Positions 8,801 through 16,581 of a stretch of 64,000 nt of DNA are shown one piece after another. The stretch is taken from contig JAHALR010000007.1 of the NCBI GenBank assembly GCA_018362895.1, forward strand, positions 1 through 64,000. The letters run 5' to 3'. Origin of the DNA: Clostridium sp. Lineage in GTDB: Bacteria; Cyanobacteriota; Vampirovibrionia; Gastranaerophilales; Gastranaerophilaceae. The notes under the pieces are model-generated. The model had not been told where the DNA came from and made no database searches. It worked only from the letters and a program-made list of their open reading frames with translations. The translations under genes and the position numbers were made by a program. How positions within the stretch are numbered: position 1 is the stretch's first letter; every line of letters begins with the position of its first letter.

Positions 8801-9683
8801 TATAACAAGAAGCGACCTGCTTAAAGAACAACCCGTTTTTTCACTTATTTTAAGCATCATAAAATTCTGCACAAGACCATGGGACAATGACAACATAATG
8901 CAATGTGCAGAAGTTTTGAAAAAACAAAAATTGCTTAAGCTTACTGATGAAGATTTAACTTTTCTAAGAGAGTCAAAATCTCCTTTCATTATGACAAACA
9001 CTGACTCCTTGAATTCAAAAGAGCTTTCACAGTTCCTGTGGGACATGAATTACTGGTTAAGCATTTCACAAAAATATTTTACTGACGGAATTGAAGAATT
9101 TGCTCTAAAAATTGGGAATTATTATTACATATCAGAAATTGAAAAATCCAATGTATATATGATAGCACTGCTTTTAAAAAGGCTTTCATCTTTATACAAA
9201 GACAACTCTATGCTTTGTGAAAGATTGGAAGAACTTTCCAACAGACCGCTCTCGGGACAATTCCGATTTTTTAATGATGAAGATATGAACAATACAACTC
9301 AAAAGGACACAATACACAGCGGAAAAGTCCAGATTATGACCTATCACAAGTCAAAAGGCGACGAGTTTGATGCTGTTTTTATTCCGCAGCTGACCGAAGA
9401 AAACCTGGCATTTTCTGTTGAAAACATAAAAATTAAATCAAAAGAACGTTTTATAGAAGCAGTTAAAGCGTTAAATTATAATTACAGAAAAAAAGATGAA
9501 AATGAATTGAAGATTTTTCAAATTGAAGAAAACCTAAGACTGCTTTATGTAGCAATAACAAGGGCAAAAAAACAACTTTTTATCACCTCTGCAAAGAAAT
9601 ATAAAAAATTCTCAAAAGTAAGAGAAGCAAAACCTTCAACAATTTTCAATACAATTTTAGCAAACTCATCGGGAGCAATTTAA
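5835..9683 (+). CDS. Double UvrD/Rep-type (SF1A) helicase, N-terminal copy degenerate (AddAB/RecBCD-like)
   Basis: The 1282-residue protein carries two SF1 helicase modules in series. The C-terminal one (about 615-1282) looks active: Walker A AVPGAGKTT near 639, Walker B DEAQD near 828, motif V-like TYHKSKGDEFDAVF, and motif VI LLYVAITRAKK near 1237. The N-terminal one (about 1-500) keeps the same order of elements but has lost key residues. IQGSSVSRRTDK replaces the P-loop and has no GKT, and DDADE near 205 replaces DEFQD. A dead plus a live helicase recalls AddB plus AddA, here fused in one chain. Its stop overlaps the start of the nuclease gene, so the two products are probably partners in double-strand-break processing. 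GGGAGAGG precedes the ATG. Confidence 0.85.
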   Translation: MLIQGSSVSRRTDKIIEEYTNLLDEGIEASKILVLVQNSFKKADFIDKVKIKLKKNHFEEPRIHTFYGLAYNTVTENWPKIESTINTGTPVISPNLTGLEISQFFFKQAVKDAGFKDYNSKINLIHQLFRRNSLITNNNLSHQDVQKRTEILNETFAPDAKTAIDLFKKKTIEYRAFDYIRQLNIFHYVYKNTNFFDNIEYLLLDDADEITNAQLDFISYLKPQLKKFIIGYDKHGSSRLGFLSTDTQTIENLKKIFSDTTEINLDDIKTIKPINKSFSFTRRLEMIDAAISDIDKLIQSGVSPQEIAVITPLTDSALKFCISEAFDKKNIKYQYFSGSEKLVQTTAIRNTITLLKLSFNEDTDIFKIRSVFSEMIGIPVKYCLALIENYKNHKKIEFIDLKTPEYNNRLTVLTKTLENISTQKTTLSEKIYTIYENLLSDLLSQKDTESFRFFLKQIQDFEKVFPKYSTDINLQKEIITQLENSIISENPSSAPEVKENHIIISTAQKIIDFSIQRKFFFWLDTTSSEWTKEDLGTLYNAWVFQKSWHKDTFTYEDNMSLTKEKTLRALRKLSLLSTEAIYEYSSLFDMQGNENFGGIKQYLEEKNDKNQTEIDFKFIPRDDQKPVLDYKEGSMAISAVPGAGKTTILLALIIKLLQTKEESENIFVLTYMESAARNFKERIKKACPSLEKLPNISTIHGLALRILKENSNFVKAGLDENFEVCDDNQRQKIIREIMYKLQIDADNFDKYEKAVSALKLSGVEKISYTTDSELKRFLKFYYTYNLYLKDRNIIDYDDMLVLSVKILQENNDIAKYYSNLCKYLIEDEAQDSSVIQQKLLNILSSKHKNLIRCGDINQAITTTFTNADVKGFRNFIKNSKNVEMNKSQRCTKEVYELANNLIDYSLKEKDLKNAFYNIKMTEVAGKNPVSKNALTASVFDDYQQERTFILENIRKIFSSNPESSVALLVRNNYQIEEYTEFLSNYGYNVITRSDLLKEQPVFSLILSIIKFCTRPWDNDNIMQCAEVLKKQKLLKLTDEDLTFLRESKSPFIMTNTDSLNSKELSQFLWDMNYWLSISQKYFTDGIEEFALKIGNYYYISEIEKSNVYMIALLLKRLSSLYKDNSMLCERLEELSNRPLSGQFRFFNDEDMNNTTQKDTIHSGKVQIMTYHKSKGDEFDAVFIPQLTEENLAFSVENIKIKSKERFIEAVKALNYNYRKKDENELKIFQIEENLRLLYVAITRAKKQLFITSAKKYKKFSKVREAKPSTIFNTILANSSGAI

Positions 9684-10351
9684 TGACAACACAAACCTAT
9701 ACACTTTCAAAGCTTCAAATGTTTGATGAATGTCCTCAAAAATACAAACTTTGTTATATAGACAAGGTTCATATCATAGAAAATATAAACAACAGCGCAT
9801 CTCAAAAGGGAAATAACCTTCATAACCTGATTAATTATTATCTGAAAGGAATGGATGTAAGCAGACTGATAAGTGCACTAACACCTCAAGAAAAACTATT
9901 GTGGCACAATTTTATAACCTCAGATGTAAAAAATTACAAATTTGTCAGCAGTGAATACAGTTTCAACTTAAAACTCGATGAATACTGGCTCACAGGAAGG
10001 ATAGATGCACTTTTTGAATATGGAGGAGACTACATAATTCTTGACTGGAAAACAGGTGAAAACTTTTTGCCTGAAAATGTAAAATTTCAAACATCATTTT
10101 ACCTCTTGTGCATGTATGAAATATTAAAATCAAAAAATCTTATCAAAAAGCCGGAAGAACTTTCGCTTAATTATATGGATCTTACTTCTGACAGTATAGT
10201 TAAAATCAAATTTGATGAAGACTCATATATGCAATACAAAAACTTAATTTTAACAATAATAAACAAAATAAACGAAGGAAAAAACTTTTTCTGTAACAAA
10301 ACATCAAAATGCAAGCTATGCAAATATTACAGAGCTTGTCCTTATTTATAA
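9683..10351 (+). CDS. Fe-S PD-(D/E)XK nuclease (RecB/Cas4/AddB-type domain)
   Basis: The 222-residue protein is a stand-alone nuclease domain of the PD-(D/E)XK superfamily. The catalytic signature is readable as GRIDALFEYGGDYIILDWKTG, about residues 105-125, with D, D and the D-W-K motif. Cys17 near the N-terminus and Cys210-x2-Cys213-x5-Cys219 at the C-terminus match the four-cysteine iron-sulfur staple of AddB and Cas4 nucleases. It overlaps the helicase gene by one base, so translation is coupled. No cas genes or CRISPR array are present, so a role as the nuclease arm of a helicase-nuclease complex is the better reading. Confidence 0.85.
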   Translation: MTTQTYTLSKLQMFDECPQKYKLCYIDKVHIIENINNSASQKGNNLHNLINYYLKGMDVSRLISALTPQEKLLWHNFITSDVKNYKFVSSEYSFNLKLDEYWLTGRIDALFEYGGDYIILDWKTGENFLPENVKFQTSFYLLCMYEILKSKNLIKKPEELSLNYMDLTSDSIVKIKFDEDSYMQYKNLILTIINKINEGKNFFCNKTSKCKLCKYYRACPYL

Positions 10352-10352
10352 T

Positions 10353-10380
10353 ATTCTATTTATATTAATCTAAATAGAAT
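10353..10380. terminator. Convergent hairpin between nuclease and SLOG genes
   Basis: ATTCTATTTA (10353-10362) pairs perfectly with TAAATAGAAT (10371-10380) around an 8-base loop. The hairpin overlaps the 3' end of the minus-strand gene. The stem is AT-rich and lacks a clear U tract, so terminator function is uncertain. Confidence 0.4.
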
Positions 10381-10943
10381 GCAGTAATAACTTTGTGAGA
10401 TTCTTCCGCATAGTCAATCGCTTTGTGAAGCGTATTTGATGTATGAGACAAGAAACAAATCAACTGCTGACAATCGTCAATGATTTCTCTGTTACATATT
10501 CTGCTGGCATCAGCAAGTGTCATCATGGCCCTGTCAGAATGTTCAATAATGTTAGGAACACCGATGAGCTGATCCTGAACATCTGAAGGCTGCTGACCGA
10601 TAGTCTGAGGCAAAATAACTTTAAGTTTTTCAGGATTAGACTTCATAGCACCTCTGATAGTAGCAGCATTTGTACCTGACGAACCGCCTGAAGTGATAAT
10701 AGTGTTTCCCTGCGCAACCAAAGCATAAGCCAATGTCTCAATAATCTGCTGGTGTGTAATCGGCAGATTACGACTTCCGATAATAGCTATACGTTTTTCA
10801 GATTGCTGTATTGTTGCAAGCTCCATAGCAAGCTGATCAACAGTATTTGCCGCATCTTCTGACACTTTATCCAAATCATCAATAGGAACCATAATAGATG
10901 ATTGTTCTTGTGATTCTTGGTTTTCTTTATTTTCTTCTGACAT
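10365..10943 (-). CDS. SLOG/DprA-like Rossmann-fold nucleotide-binding protein
   Basis: The 192-residue protein has an acidic, low-complexity N-terminal 45 residues. A single Rossmann-like domain of the SLOG superfamily (DprA/Smf, LOG) follows. The telling segments are RIAIIGSRNLPI followed by a helix, and TSGGSSGTNAATIRGAM, the glycine-rich loop that binds nucleotide ligands in this superfamily. It lacks the DprA winged-helix tail and the LOG PGGxGTxxE motif, so neither natural transformation nor cytokinin activation can be assigned. It lies between two recombination or repair loci, but on the opposite strand. Confidence 0.7.
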   Translation of the reverse strand: MSEENKENQESQEQSSIMVPIDDLDKVSEDAANTVDQLAMELATIQQSEKRIAIIGSRNLPITHQQIIETLAYALVAQGNTIITSGGSSGTNAATIRGAMKSNPEKLKVILPQTIGQQPSDVQDQLIGVPNIIEHSDRAMMTLADASRICNREIIDDCQQLICFLSHTSNTLHKAIDYAEESHKVITAFYLD

Positions 10944-11058
10944 TGCCTTATCCTAATTTGTATAAAAACTTTTTTTTGATTATCATAATAATATCATAAA
11001 TTGACAAAAATAAAAGTATTTTTTAATAAAACACTTGCAAACATTAGGAATTTTGGGG

Positions 11059-13530
11059 ATGGAAGAGTTATTACAAAGTCTAAATGACGAACAAAGAGAA
11101 GCTGTTGTTGAAAAAGAAGGAGCACTTCTCGTGCTTGCCGGAGCAGGAAGCGGAAAAACAAAAGTTTTGACAACCAGAATAGTAAATCTGGTCAAGTCAG
11201 GAGTAAACCCCTATAAAATTCTGGCTGTAACATTTACAAATAAAGCTGCAAAAGAAATGAGAGAACGTCTTTCTAAAATGATAGGCGAGGAAGTTGTAAA
11301 AAAAATGTGGGTGGGAACCTTTCACAATATTTGCGGAAGAATCTTGAGGTTTGATCTTGAGAATTACAAAAGCACAGACGGAAGAAAGTGGGACAACAAC
11401 TATGTCATCTATGATGAAACAGACTCAAATGCAATCATCAAAAATGCCATAAAAAAATTGAATCTTGATGAAAAAGTATATGCTCCAAAGCTCGTAAAAG
11501 CAGCAATCAGCAATGCAAAAAGCAAAATGCAAGACGCTTACACCTTCTCAACCAGAGCCAGAGACTACCGCACACAAAAAATTTCCGAAATTTATGACGA
11601 ATATGAAAAGCAGCTTATGGCAAATAACGCCATAGACTTTGATGACATGCTGCTTTTAACGGTTAATCTTTTATCGACAAACGAAGAAGTAAGAAACAAA
11701 TACCACGAAAGATTCTCACATATCCTGGTAGACGAGTTTCAAGATACAAACATAAGCCAGTATATGCTTATAAAACACCTCTACTCAAACGAAAAAGCCG
11801 AGAGTGATTTAAAAGGCAGAAGCCTTTGTGTTGTAGGAGATGTCGATCAGTCAATTTACAGCTGGAGAGGAGCTGATTACAAAATCATTTTGAATTTCCA
11901 AACAGATTACAGGAATGCAAAACTCATAAAACTTGAAAAAAACTACCGATCAGTAGCTACTATCCTTGATGCAGCCAATGCAATAATTGTGAACAATACG
12001 GAACGTGTCAGCAAAAACCTTTATTCAACAAAAGGCAAAGGTGAAAAAATAGATATTTATGAAGCACAAGACGAAGCAGGTGAGGCCTATTACATTGCAA
12101 ACAAAATTAAAAATTATGCCAGAAACCTCAATGATTATGCTGTACTTTACAGGACAAACTCTCAATCCCGTGCAATAGAAGAAGCACTAATTTCTCAGGG
12201 GATTTCCTATCGAATGGTCGGGGGGCTGAAATTCTATGACCGTAAAGAAATCAAAGACCTTATTGCATATTTAAAAATTATCTACAACAGACACGATTCT
12301 CAAAGTTTGAAAAGAATTATTAACGTTCCAAAAAGAGCAATCGGTGACACAACTGTCAAAAAAATTCAAGACATTGCATCCTCTATGGACTATTCAATGT
12401 ATGAAGTAATTCAAAACATAAATGACTATGATGACGTCAATGCTTCAACAAAAACAAAACTAACAAACTTTGCACAGCTACTGGATAAGCTTGAGAAAAA
12501 CAAAGATACACTTTCTTTGCCTGAATTTATAGCCTTTATTATAGAAGAAACAGGCTATCTTGCTGAATTAAAACAGGAAGACACGGAAGAATCACAATCA
12601 AGAATAGAAAACTTGCAAGAGCTTGTGAATGTAGCAAGAGACTTTGCACCTGATGAAGAAGACAATATTCTCGGTGAATTCCTTGCGCAGGTTGCTCTTG
12701 TCAGTGACCTTGACGAAACACCGGATGCTGACAACGCAGTAACGCTTATGACTCTCCATGCTGCAAAAGGCCTTGAGTTTGAAACAGTTTTTCTGGCAGG
12801 CCTGGAAGAAGGAATTTTCCCACACAGCCGTTCACTAAACAGCAACATAGAAATGGAAGAAGAACGACGTCTTATGTACGTCGGTGTAACACGAGCAAAA
12901 CAAAAACTCTACATTACATACGCAAAAAGAAGACAAATGTGGGGTGAAACAAAATATTATAATCCAAGCAGATTTTTAGCCGAAATTCCTGACAGCCTGA
13001 CAGAAAGAAACACGTCGGAGGATTCTTCATCTTCTTATTCCGGCAGCACTTTTAAACAGGCTGTAAACAAATTAAAAACAGACCGTTCCGGATATGTAGA
13101 AAAAACAACCTCCTTCGGAGCAGGGTTTGTGGCTCCTGTACCTAATCAACAGGCACAAAGCATAAGCAGAGTAGTAAAACCAAAACCCACATCAAACTAC
13201 AAGCCGCCTCAGCCTGTAAAAAAAGAAGCATTTATTGTAAAAAATGCACAAAATAAAGCAAAGGATGAAGAAAAGGTTCAAAAACTGCTTGAAGACAACC
13301 CGATAAAACGTATGCTCGAAGAAAAAAAACAGAAAGAAGCTGCTCTTGCTAAAAAGAGTGAAGAAACTAACACCTACAATATTGGAGACAGGGTCTTTCA
13401 TGAAAAATTCGGAATCGGGCACATTGACGAAATTAAACAAATAGGCTCTTCATCAATGTATGTCATAGATTTTGGGAAACAGGGCAAAAAAGCAGTTGAT
13501 GCGCTTTATGCAAATTTGAAAAAGTTTTAG
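11059..13530 (+). CDS. pcrA: ATP-dependent DNA helicase PcrA/UvrD
   Basis: PcrA/UvrD is a 3'-5' SF1A helicase for nucleotide excision repair, replication-fork clearance and RNA polymerase backtracking. The ATG at 11059 follows AGGA and gives 823 residues. An upstream TTG at 11035 is less likely. Motifs run in order: LNDEQREAV, Walker A GAGSGKTK, TFTNKAAKEM, DEFQDTN, GDVDQSIYSWRGAD, LEKNYRS, LHAAKGLEFETVF and YVGVTRAKQ. A long charged linker leads to the C-terminal Tudor-like domain (YNIGDRVFHEKFGIG), which is known in PcrA to contact RNA polymerase. Confidence 0.95.
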   Translation: MEELLQSLNDEQREAVVEKEGALLVLAGAGSGKTKVLTTRIVNLVKSGVNPYKILAVTFTNKAAKEMRERLSKMIGEEVVKKMWVGTFHNICGRILRFDLENYKSTDGRKWDNNYVIYDETDSNAIIKNAIKKLNLDEKVYAPKLVKAAISNAKSKMQDAYTFSTRARDYRTQKISEIYDEYEKQLMANNAIDFDDMLLLTVNLLSTNEEVRNKYHERFSHILVDEFQDTNISQYMLIKHLYSNEKAESDLKGRSLCVVGDVDQSIYSWRGADYKIILNFQTDYRNAKLIKLEKNYRSVATILDAANAIIVNNTERVSKNLYSTKGKGEKIDIYEAQDEAGEAYYIANKIKNYARNLNDYAVLYRTNSQSRAIEEALISQGISYRMVGGLKFYDRKEIKDLIAYLKIIYNRHDSQSLKRIINVPKRAIGDTTVKKIQDIASSMDYSMYEVIQNINDYDDVNASTKTKLTNFAQLLDKLEKNKDTLSLPEFIAFIIEETGYLAELKQEDTEESQSRIENLQELVNVARDFAPDEEDNILGEFLAQVALVSDLDETPDADNAVTLMTLHAAKGLEFETVFLAGLEEGIFPHSRSLNSNIEMEEERRLMYVGVTRAKQKLYITYAKRRQMWGETKYYNPSRFLAEIPDSLTERNTSEDSSSSYSGSTFKQAVNKLKTDRSGYVEKTTSFGAGFVAPVPNQQAQSISRVVKPKPTSNYKPPQPVKKEAFIVKNAQNKAKDEEKVQKLLEDNPIKRMLEEKKQKEAALAKKSEETNTYNIGDRVFHEKFGIGHIDEIKQIGSSSMYVIDFGKQGKKAVDALYANLKKF

Positions 13531-13533
13531 CAT

Positions 13534-13566
13534 AATAAAAAGACTCCTTTTGGGTGTCTTTTTATT
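13534..13566. terminator. Bidirectional terminator after pcrA
   Basis: AATAAAAAGAC (13534-13544) pairs with GTCTTTTTATT (13556-13566). A and T tracts on the two arms let it serve pcrA and the convergent gene ending at 13594. Confidence 0.85.
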
Positions 13567-13593
13567 ATTAACTTTATCTTTATAACTTTATTA

Positions 13594-14274
13594 TTAAGAA
13601 AAGAAGTGGCCTCTTTTTGAATCCAATGTGATTTTATCAAATGAATATAACCTTGCAGGTCTTTTTGAACCTGATTTTGTATATTCATCAAGTTCCTTTA
13701 ATATTGCAAGAGAAAGAAATTTCTTTCTAAAATTTCGTTTGTCGAGCTTTTTCATAAGAATCATTTCATATGCCTTTTGCAACTCAGTCAAAGTAAATTT
13801 TTGAGGCAGAAGCTGGAATGCAATCGGACAGAATTCTAAACGCTCTCTTGTTCTTTTCAAAGAATATTCGATAATCTCCTTGTGGTCAAAAGCCAGAGCA
13901 GGAAGACTGTTCACAGGATGCCACTTAACTTCCGTAATCTCAGTATTTTCTTCGAAAGAAAGAACAATATCATCAGAACGAATCAATGCAAAATATGCGC
14001 AAGTAATTACACGAGAGTTAGGGTGACGAAGTGGATCACCAAAAGTATAAAGTTGTTCAAGATAGATATTCTGTACATTTGTTTTTTCTTTCAAAATTCG
14101 CAATGCCGCATCATCAAGAGTTTCAGAAATACGAACATAACCACCCGGCAATGCCCATTTGCTTTTGAAAGGTTCATGCGCACGTTTGACCAGCAATACT
14201 TTGAGCTTATCATCTTTAATAGTAAAAATAACTACGTCAGTAGTGACCTCATGGGTTTTAGTTTCTTTAAACAT
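13594..14274 (-). CDS. NrtR-like Nudix-fold transcriptional regulator
   Basis: The 226-residue protein joins an N-terminal Nudix domain (about 8-140) to a C-terminal winged-helix-like domain (FTLTELQKAYEMI, then KRNFRKKFL). This is the architecture of NrtR, which senses ADP-ribose or related NAD metabolites and represses NAD-synthesis genes. The Nudix box begins correctly with GGYVRISE. Where the catalytic R-E is expected it reads ALRILKEKT, so one metal-binding glutamate is replaced. That fits a ligand sensor rather than a hydrolase. No NAD-synthesis gene is adjacent, so the regulon is not visible here. Confidence 0.75.
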   Translation of the reverse strand: MFKETKTHEVTTDVVIFTIKDDKLKVLLVKRAHEPFKSKWALPGGYVRISETLDDAALRILKEKTNVQNIYLEQLYTFGDPLRHPNSRVITCAYFALIRSDDIVLSFEENTEITEVKWHPVNSLPALAFDHKEIIEYSLKRTRERLEFCPIAFQLLPQKFTLTELQKAYEMILMKKLDKRNFRKKFLSLAILKELDEYTKSGSKRPARLYSFDKITLDSKRGHFFS

Positions 14275-14317
14275 ACTTCCTCGGCTTGTTTTAACTTATT
14301 CTTATTTTAGACTAAAC

Positions 14318-14363
14318 AAAAAGCATTTTGTAATTTTTTGATAAAACTTTACAAAATGCTTTT
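14318..14363 (-). terminator. Terminator of the lytic transglycosylase gene
   Basis: AAAAGCATTTTGTAA (about 14319-14333) and TTACAAAATGCTTTT (about 14349-14363) are perfect complements around a short loop. On the minus strand the stem ends in a T run, as expected downstream of the gene at 14391-15008. Confidence 0.8.
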
Positions 14364-14390
14364 CATGTTATTTAAATATCCATCTCTATT

Positions 14391-15008
14391 TTATATAGCA
14401 CCTGAAAGACTTACAAAAGGCAAATCTGAAGGATCAAATCCTACCCTTTTTATAACATTATTTTCTTTGTCAGCCTGCAATACTTTATTCAGACTGTTGG
14501 ATGAAACATTGCCCTGCTTATATTTTGTAATTGCAGGATCAGGATTTGCTTTTTGTGAATAATATTCATTCATAATGCCGCTAACAAATCTCTTAGTTTC
14601 AGCAAAAGGTGGCACACCTTTGTATTTGCTGACGTTGCCGGGACCTGCATTGTATGCAGCCAGCGCAAGTTCAACAGAACCGAATTTTTGATACATCATT
14701 TTGTAATACATCAATCCGCCTCTAATATTATCGCTGAGATAATATGGGTTGTACCCCATCCTTTTGGCAGTTGACGGCATCAATTGGAATACACCGACAG
14801 CTCCGTAAGAACTTCTTTTTTCATGAACGAACCCAGATTCCATTTTAGCAATGCTTAATCCAAGCGCAGGATCAATACCCATTTCCAAAGAATGTTTTAC
14901 AATGTAATCTTTGACTGTGGCTTTTGATGTTTGTGCTTGTGTTTGCTGCGGATTTGCTAAAATGCAAAAAATGAGTAGTAAGGTTAGTGTTAGTAACTTT
15001 CTAATCAA
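14391..15008 (-). CDS. Secreted lytic transglycosylase (SLT domain)
   Basis: This enzyme cleaves peptidoglycan between MurNAc and GlcNAc with formation of 1,6-anhydroMurNAc. The 205-residue protein has an N-terminal signal peptide (hydrophobic 4-22, then ANPQQTQAQ). One Slt-type lysozyme-fold domain follows: SIAKMESGF carries the catalytic Glu, and GAVGVFQLMPSTAKRMG, GLMYYKMMYQKFG and ALAAYNAGPGNV match the family. A long, structured 5' leader and a good promoter precede it. Confidence 0.93.
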   Translation of the reverse strand: MIRKLLTLTLLLIFCILANPQQTQAQTSKATVKDYIVKHSLEMGIDPALGLSIAKMESGFVHEKRSSYGAVGVFQLMPSTAKRMGYNPYYLSDNIRGGLMYYKMMYQKFGSVELALAAYNAGPGNVSKYKGVPPFAETKRFVSGIMNEYYSQKANPDPAITKYKQGNVSSNSLNKVLQADKENNVIKRVGFDPSDLPFVSLSGAI

Positions 15009-15029
15009 ATGTTAATCCTCTGTTTTGTA

Positions 15030-15170
15030 AATTGAAACGGGAAAAGCTTGTGCTCGGACTCACGATATAACATGCAAGATTCACAGTTAAACCGGAAGCC
15101 CCCCGGAAACTTGATTTTCAAAACTCAGCTGCTTTGACTTTCACAGCTTGTTTTTTCTATCAAGCTCCAG
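15030..15170 (-). ncRNA. Structured leader of the transglycosylase gene, candidate riboswitch
   Basis: The transcript from the promoter at 15174-15201 would carry about 150 untranslated bases with several complementary segments. AGCTTG near the 5' end can pair with CAAGCT near the 3' end to close the structure. Inside are the hairpins AGCTG/CAGCT and CCGG/CCGG, the latter with a G-rich loop. The segment CGGTTTAACTGTGAATC loosely resembles the GGGGTGAATC core of cyclic-di-AMP (ydaO) riboswitches, which often control cell-wall hydrolases. I cannot align the whole consensus, so the class is uncertain. With the promoter entry, this accounts for most of the gene-free stretch 15009-15340. The remaining 15202-15340 shows nothing clear. 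Confidence 0.35.
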
Positions 15171-15173
15171 TTT

Positions 15174-15201
15174 ATATTACTTCATAAAGATAAAAAGTCA
15201 A
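15174..15201 (-). promoter_or_regulatory. Promoter of the transglycosylase leader
   Basis: On the minus strand, TTGACT (complement of 15196-15201) and TAATAT (complement of 15174-15179) are separated by 16 bases. They lie directly upstream of the structured leader. Confidence 0.65.
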
Positions 15202-15340
15202 GTCCTGTGCTCTTTTCCTCCCTGTGTTGCTAATTATTACTGTATTTAACAACAATTTTATTCTTGTTCAAAGTATAAGTTTTTTAAATTAGATGACGGA
15301 ATATTCATTTGTGTTAATATAAAAAAGAGGAAGATTTTAA

Positions 15341-16273
15341 ATGCCAAGAAAAAAATGTATTGAAATTGTTCTGGATGTTGAAACAACAGGACTTGATTAT
15401 AAAAAAGAGAGAATTATAGAATTTGCTGCTGTGAGACTTGAAAATGGTGTCATAAAAGATAAATATGAAACTTTAATTAATCCTCAACAGCATATCAGAA
15501 AGTCGAGCATGGCAGTGCACGGCATAACAGAAGAAATGGTTGCCGACCAACCGACAGAAGCAGAAGCTATGCCCGGAATTTTAAAATTTATAGGCGAATA
15601 CCCGATTGTTGCACACAATGCAATTTTTGATTACAACTTCTTAAATGAAGCATCAAAACGCCTTTACGGAAAACCTATTGAAAATCAGAGAATCGATTCT
15701 CAATTTCTTTTTAAAGAAGTCTATCCGGAATTTGAATCACACGGACTTGAAAATCTCATGCTCAAATTCGGGGTAGAGTTTGATACACGCCACAGAGCAA
15801 TGGCTGACACAATCGGGCTGGCTCAGGCATATCCGAAATTAAAAAAACTCTATGAAAAAAAATATGACTGGCAAATGAAACAAATAAGCAATATTGAATA
15901 TTTATTTGAAAGATTTTTGCGTATTCAGCAGGCTGTACAAACAATGCAATCTGAAATTCAAGATTTGAAATCAATCTTTAAGCTTTATTTTGATGAAGGT
16001 GGAAAACCTGTCACTGCAACAACCGGTGAGACACTTGTTTATCAATCAAAACAATCCTTCTCTTATGACTTTGTACAAATCAAAGACATATTGGATGAGA
16101 TAGGAGCTTTACCCAAAGCCGTAAAATTGAACAATGGTTTTGTTGACCGTCTTGTGAACGGACACAGCCTCGATGAAGAAACAAGAGAAAAAATAAAACA
16201 GGCAAGATGTGACTTCTCTGAAACAAGAAATATACAGGTTATAAAACCAGATAAACATTCAAATAATCAATAA
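15341..16273 (+). CDS. DnaQ-like 3'-5' exonuclease (DEDD family)
   Basis: The first 185 residues form a DEDDh exonuclease domain related to DNA polymerase III epsilon. Exo I is VLDVETTGLD with D and E, Exo II is IVAHNAIFDYNFLN, and Exo III is RHRAMADTIGLA with H and D. The C-terminal 120 residues are helical and then charged and match nothing I recognise. At 310 residues it is longer than a bare epsilon domain. It could be the proofreading subunit or a separate nuclease. No polymerase gene lies nearby. GAGGAAG precedes the ATG. Confidence 0.85.
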   Translation: MPRKKCIEIVLDVETTGLDYKKERIIEFAAVRLENGVIKDKYETLINPQQHIRKSSMAVHGITEEMVADQPTEAEAMPGILKFIGEYPIVAHNAIFDYNFLNEASKRLYGKPIENQRIDSQFLFKEVYPEFESHGLENLMLKFGVEFDTRHRAMADTIGLAQAYPKLKKLYEKKYDWQMKQISNIEYLFERFLRIQQAVQTMQSEIQDLKSIFKLYFDEGGKPVTATTGETLVYQSKQSFSYDFVQIKDILDEIGALPKAVKLNNGFVDRLVNGHSLDEETREKIKQARCDFSETRNIQVIKPDKHSNNQ

Positions 16274-16298
16274 AAAACCTGACTCTATGTCAGGTTTT
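16274..16298. terminator. Terminator after the exonuclease gene
   Basis: AAAACCTGAC (16274-16283) pairs with GTCAGGTTTT (16289-16298) around a 5-base loop, with A/T tracts on both sides. It can also stop the minus-strand small gene ending at 16353. Confidence 0.88.
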
Positions 16299-16352
16299 AA
16301 TAATTAAGTCTAGTTGCCAATTCCTCAAATTTCTCTGTTTTATAATATGCGA

Positions 16353-16541
16353 TTAAGCGATGAAGTTGTTTCCGAATCTTGTTGCACCTAAGAAAACACA
16401 TTCTTCAAGCATTGAATCAAGGCTTCTGTAAACTTTTCTTGCAGGTTTCTTTTCTGCTTCAAGAATAGCTGATCTTGTATCTTCATATTGATTTGCGATT
16501 GCCAATGTATAGTTTGCGAATGGATTAGTTGCGTTCATCAT
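16353..16541 (-). CDS. Small hypothetical protein (62 aa)
   Basis: The 62-residue soluble protein has no family I recognise. Its N-terminal part reads NATNPFANYTLAIANQY. A basic patch follows (KKPARKVYRSLDSML), then ECVFLGATRFGNN at the end. GAGGTCAGAGAG upstream of the double ATG could serve as ribosome-binding site. It has its own AT-rich promoter region with palindromic sites and a shared terminator, which supports a real, separately controlled gene. Confidence 0.6.
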   Translation of the reverse strand: MMNATNPFANYTLAIANQYEDTRSAILEAEKKPARKVYRSLDSMLEECVFLGATRFGNNFIA

Positions 16542-16581
16542 ATCTCTCTGACCTCTTTATGTTTTCTTCTTACATATATAT

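Noticed and set aside
9683..10351. Cas4 nuclease of a CRISPR system
   Set aside because: The Fe-S nuclease motif is shared by Cas4 and AddB, but no repeats, cas1 or cas2 are present and the gene overlaps a helicase gene.
11035..11058. Upstream TTG start for pcrA
   Set aside because: The ATG at 11059 has an AGGA at workable distance and begins at the usual place relative to the helicase motifs. The extra eight residues are not family-like.
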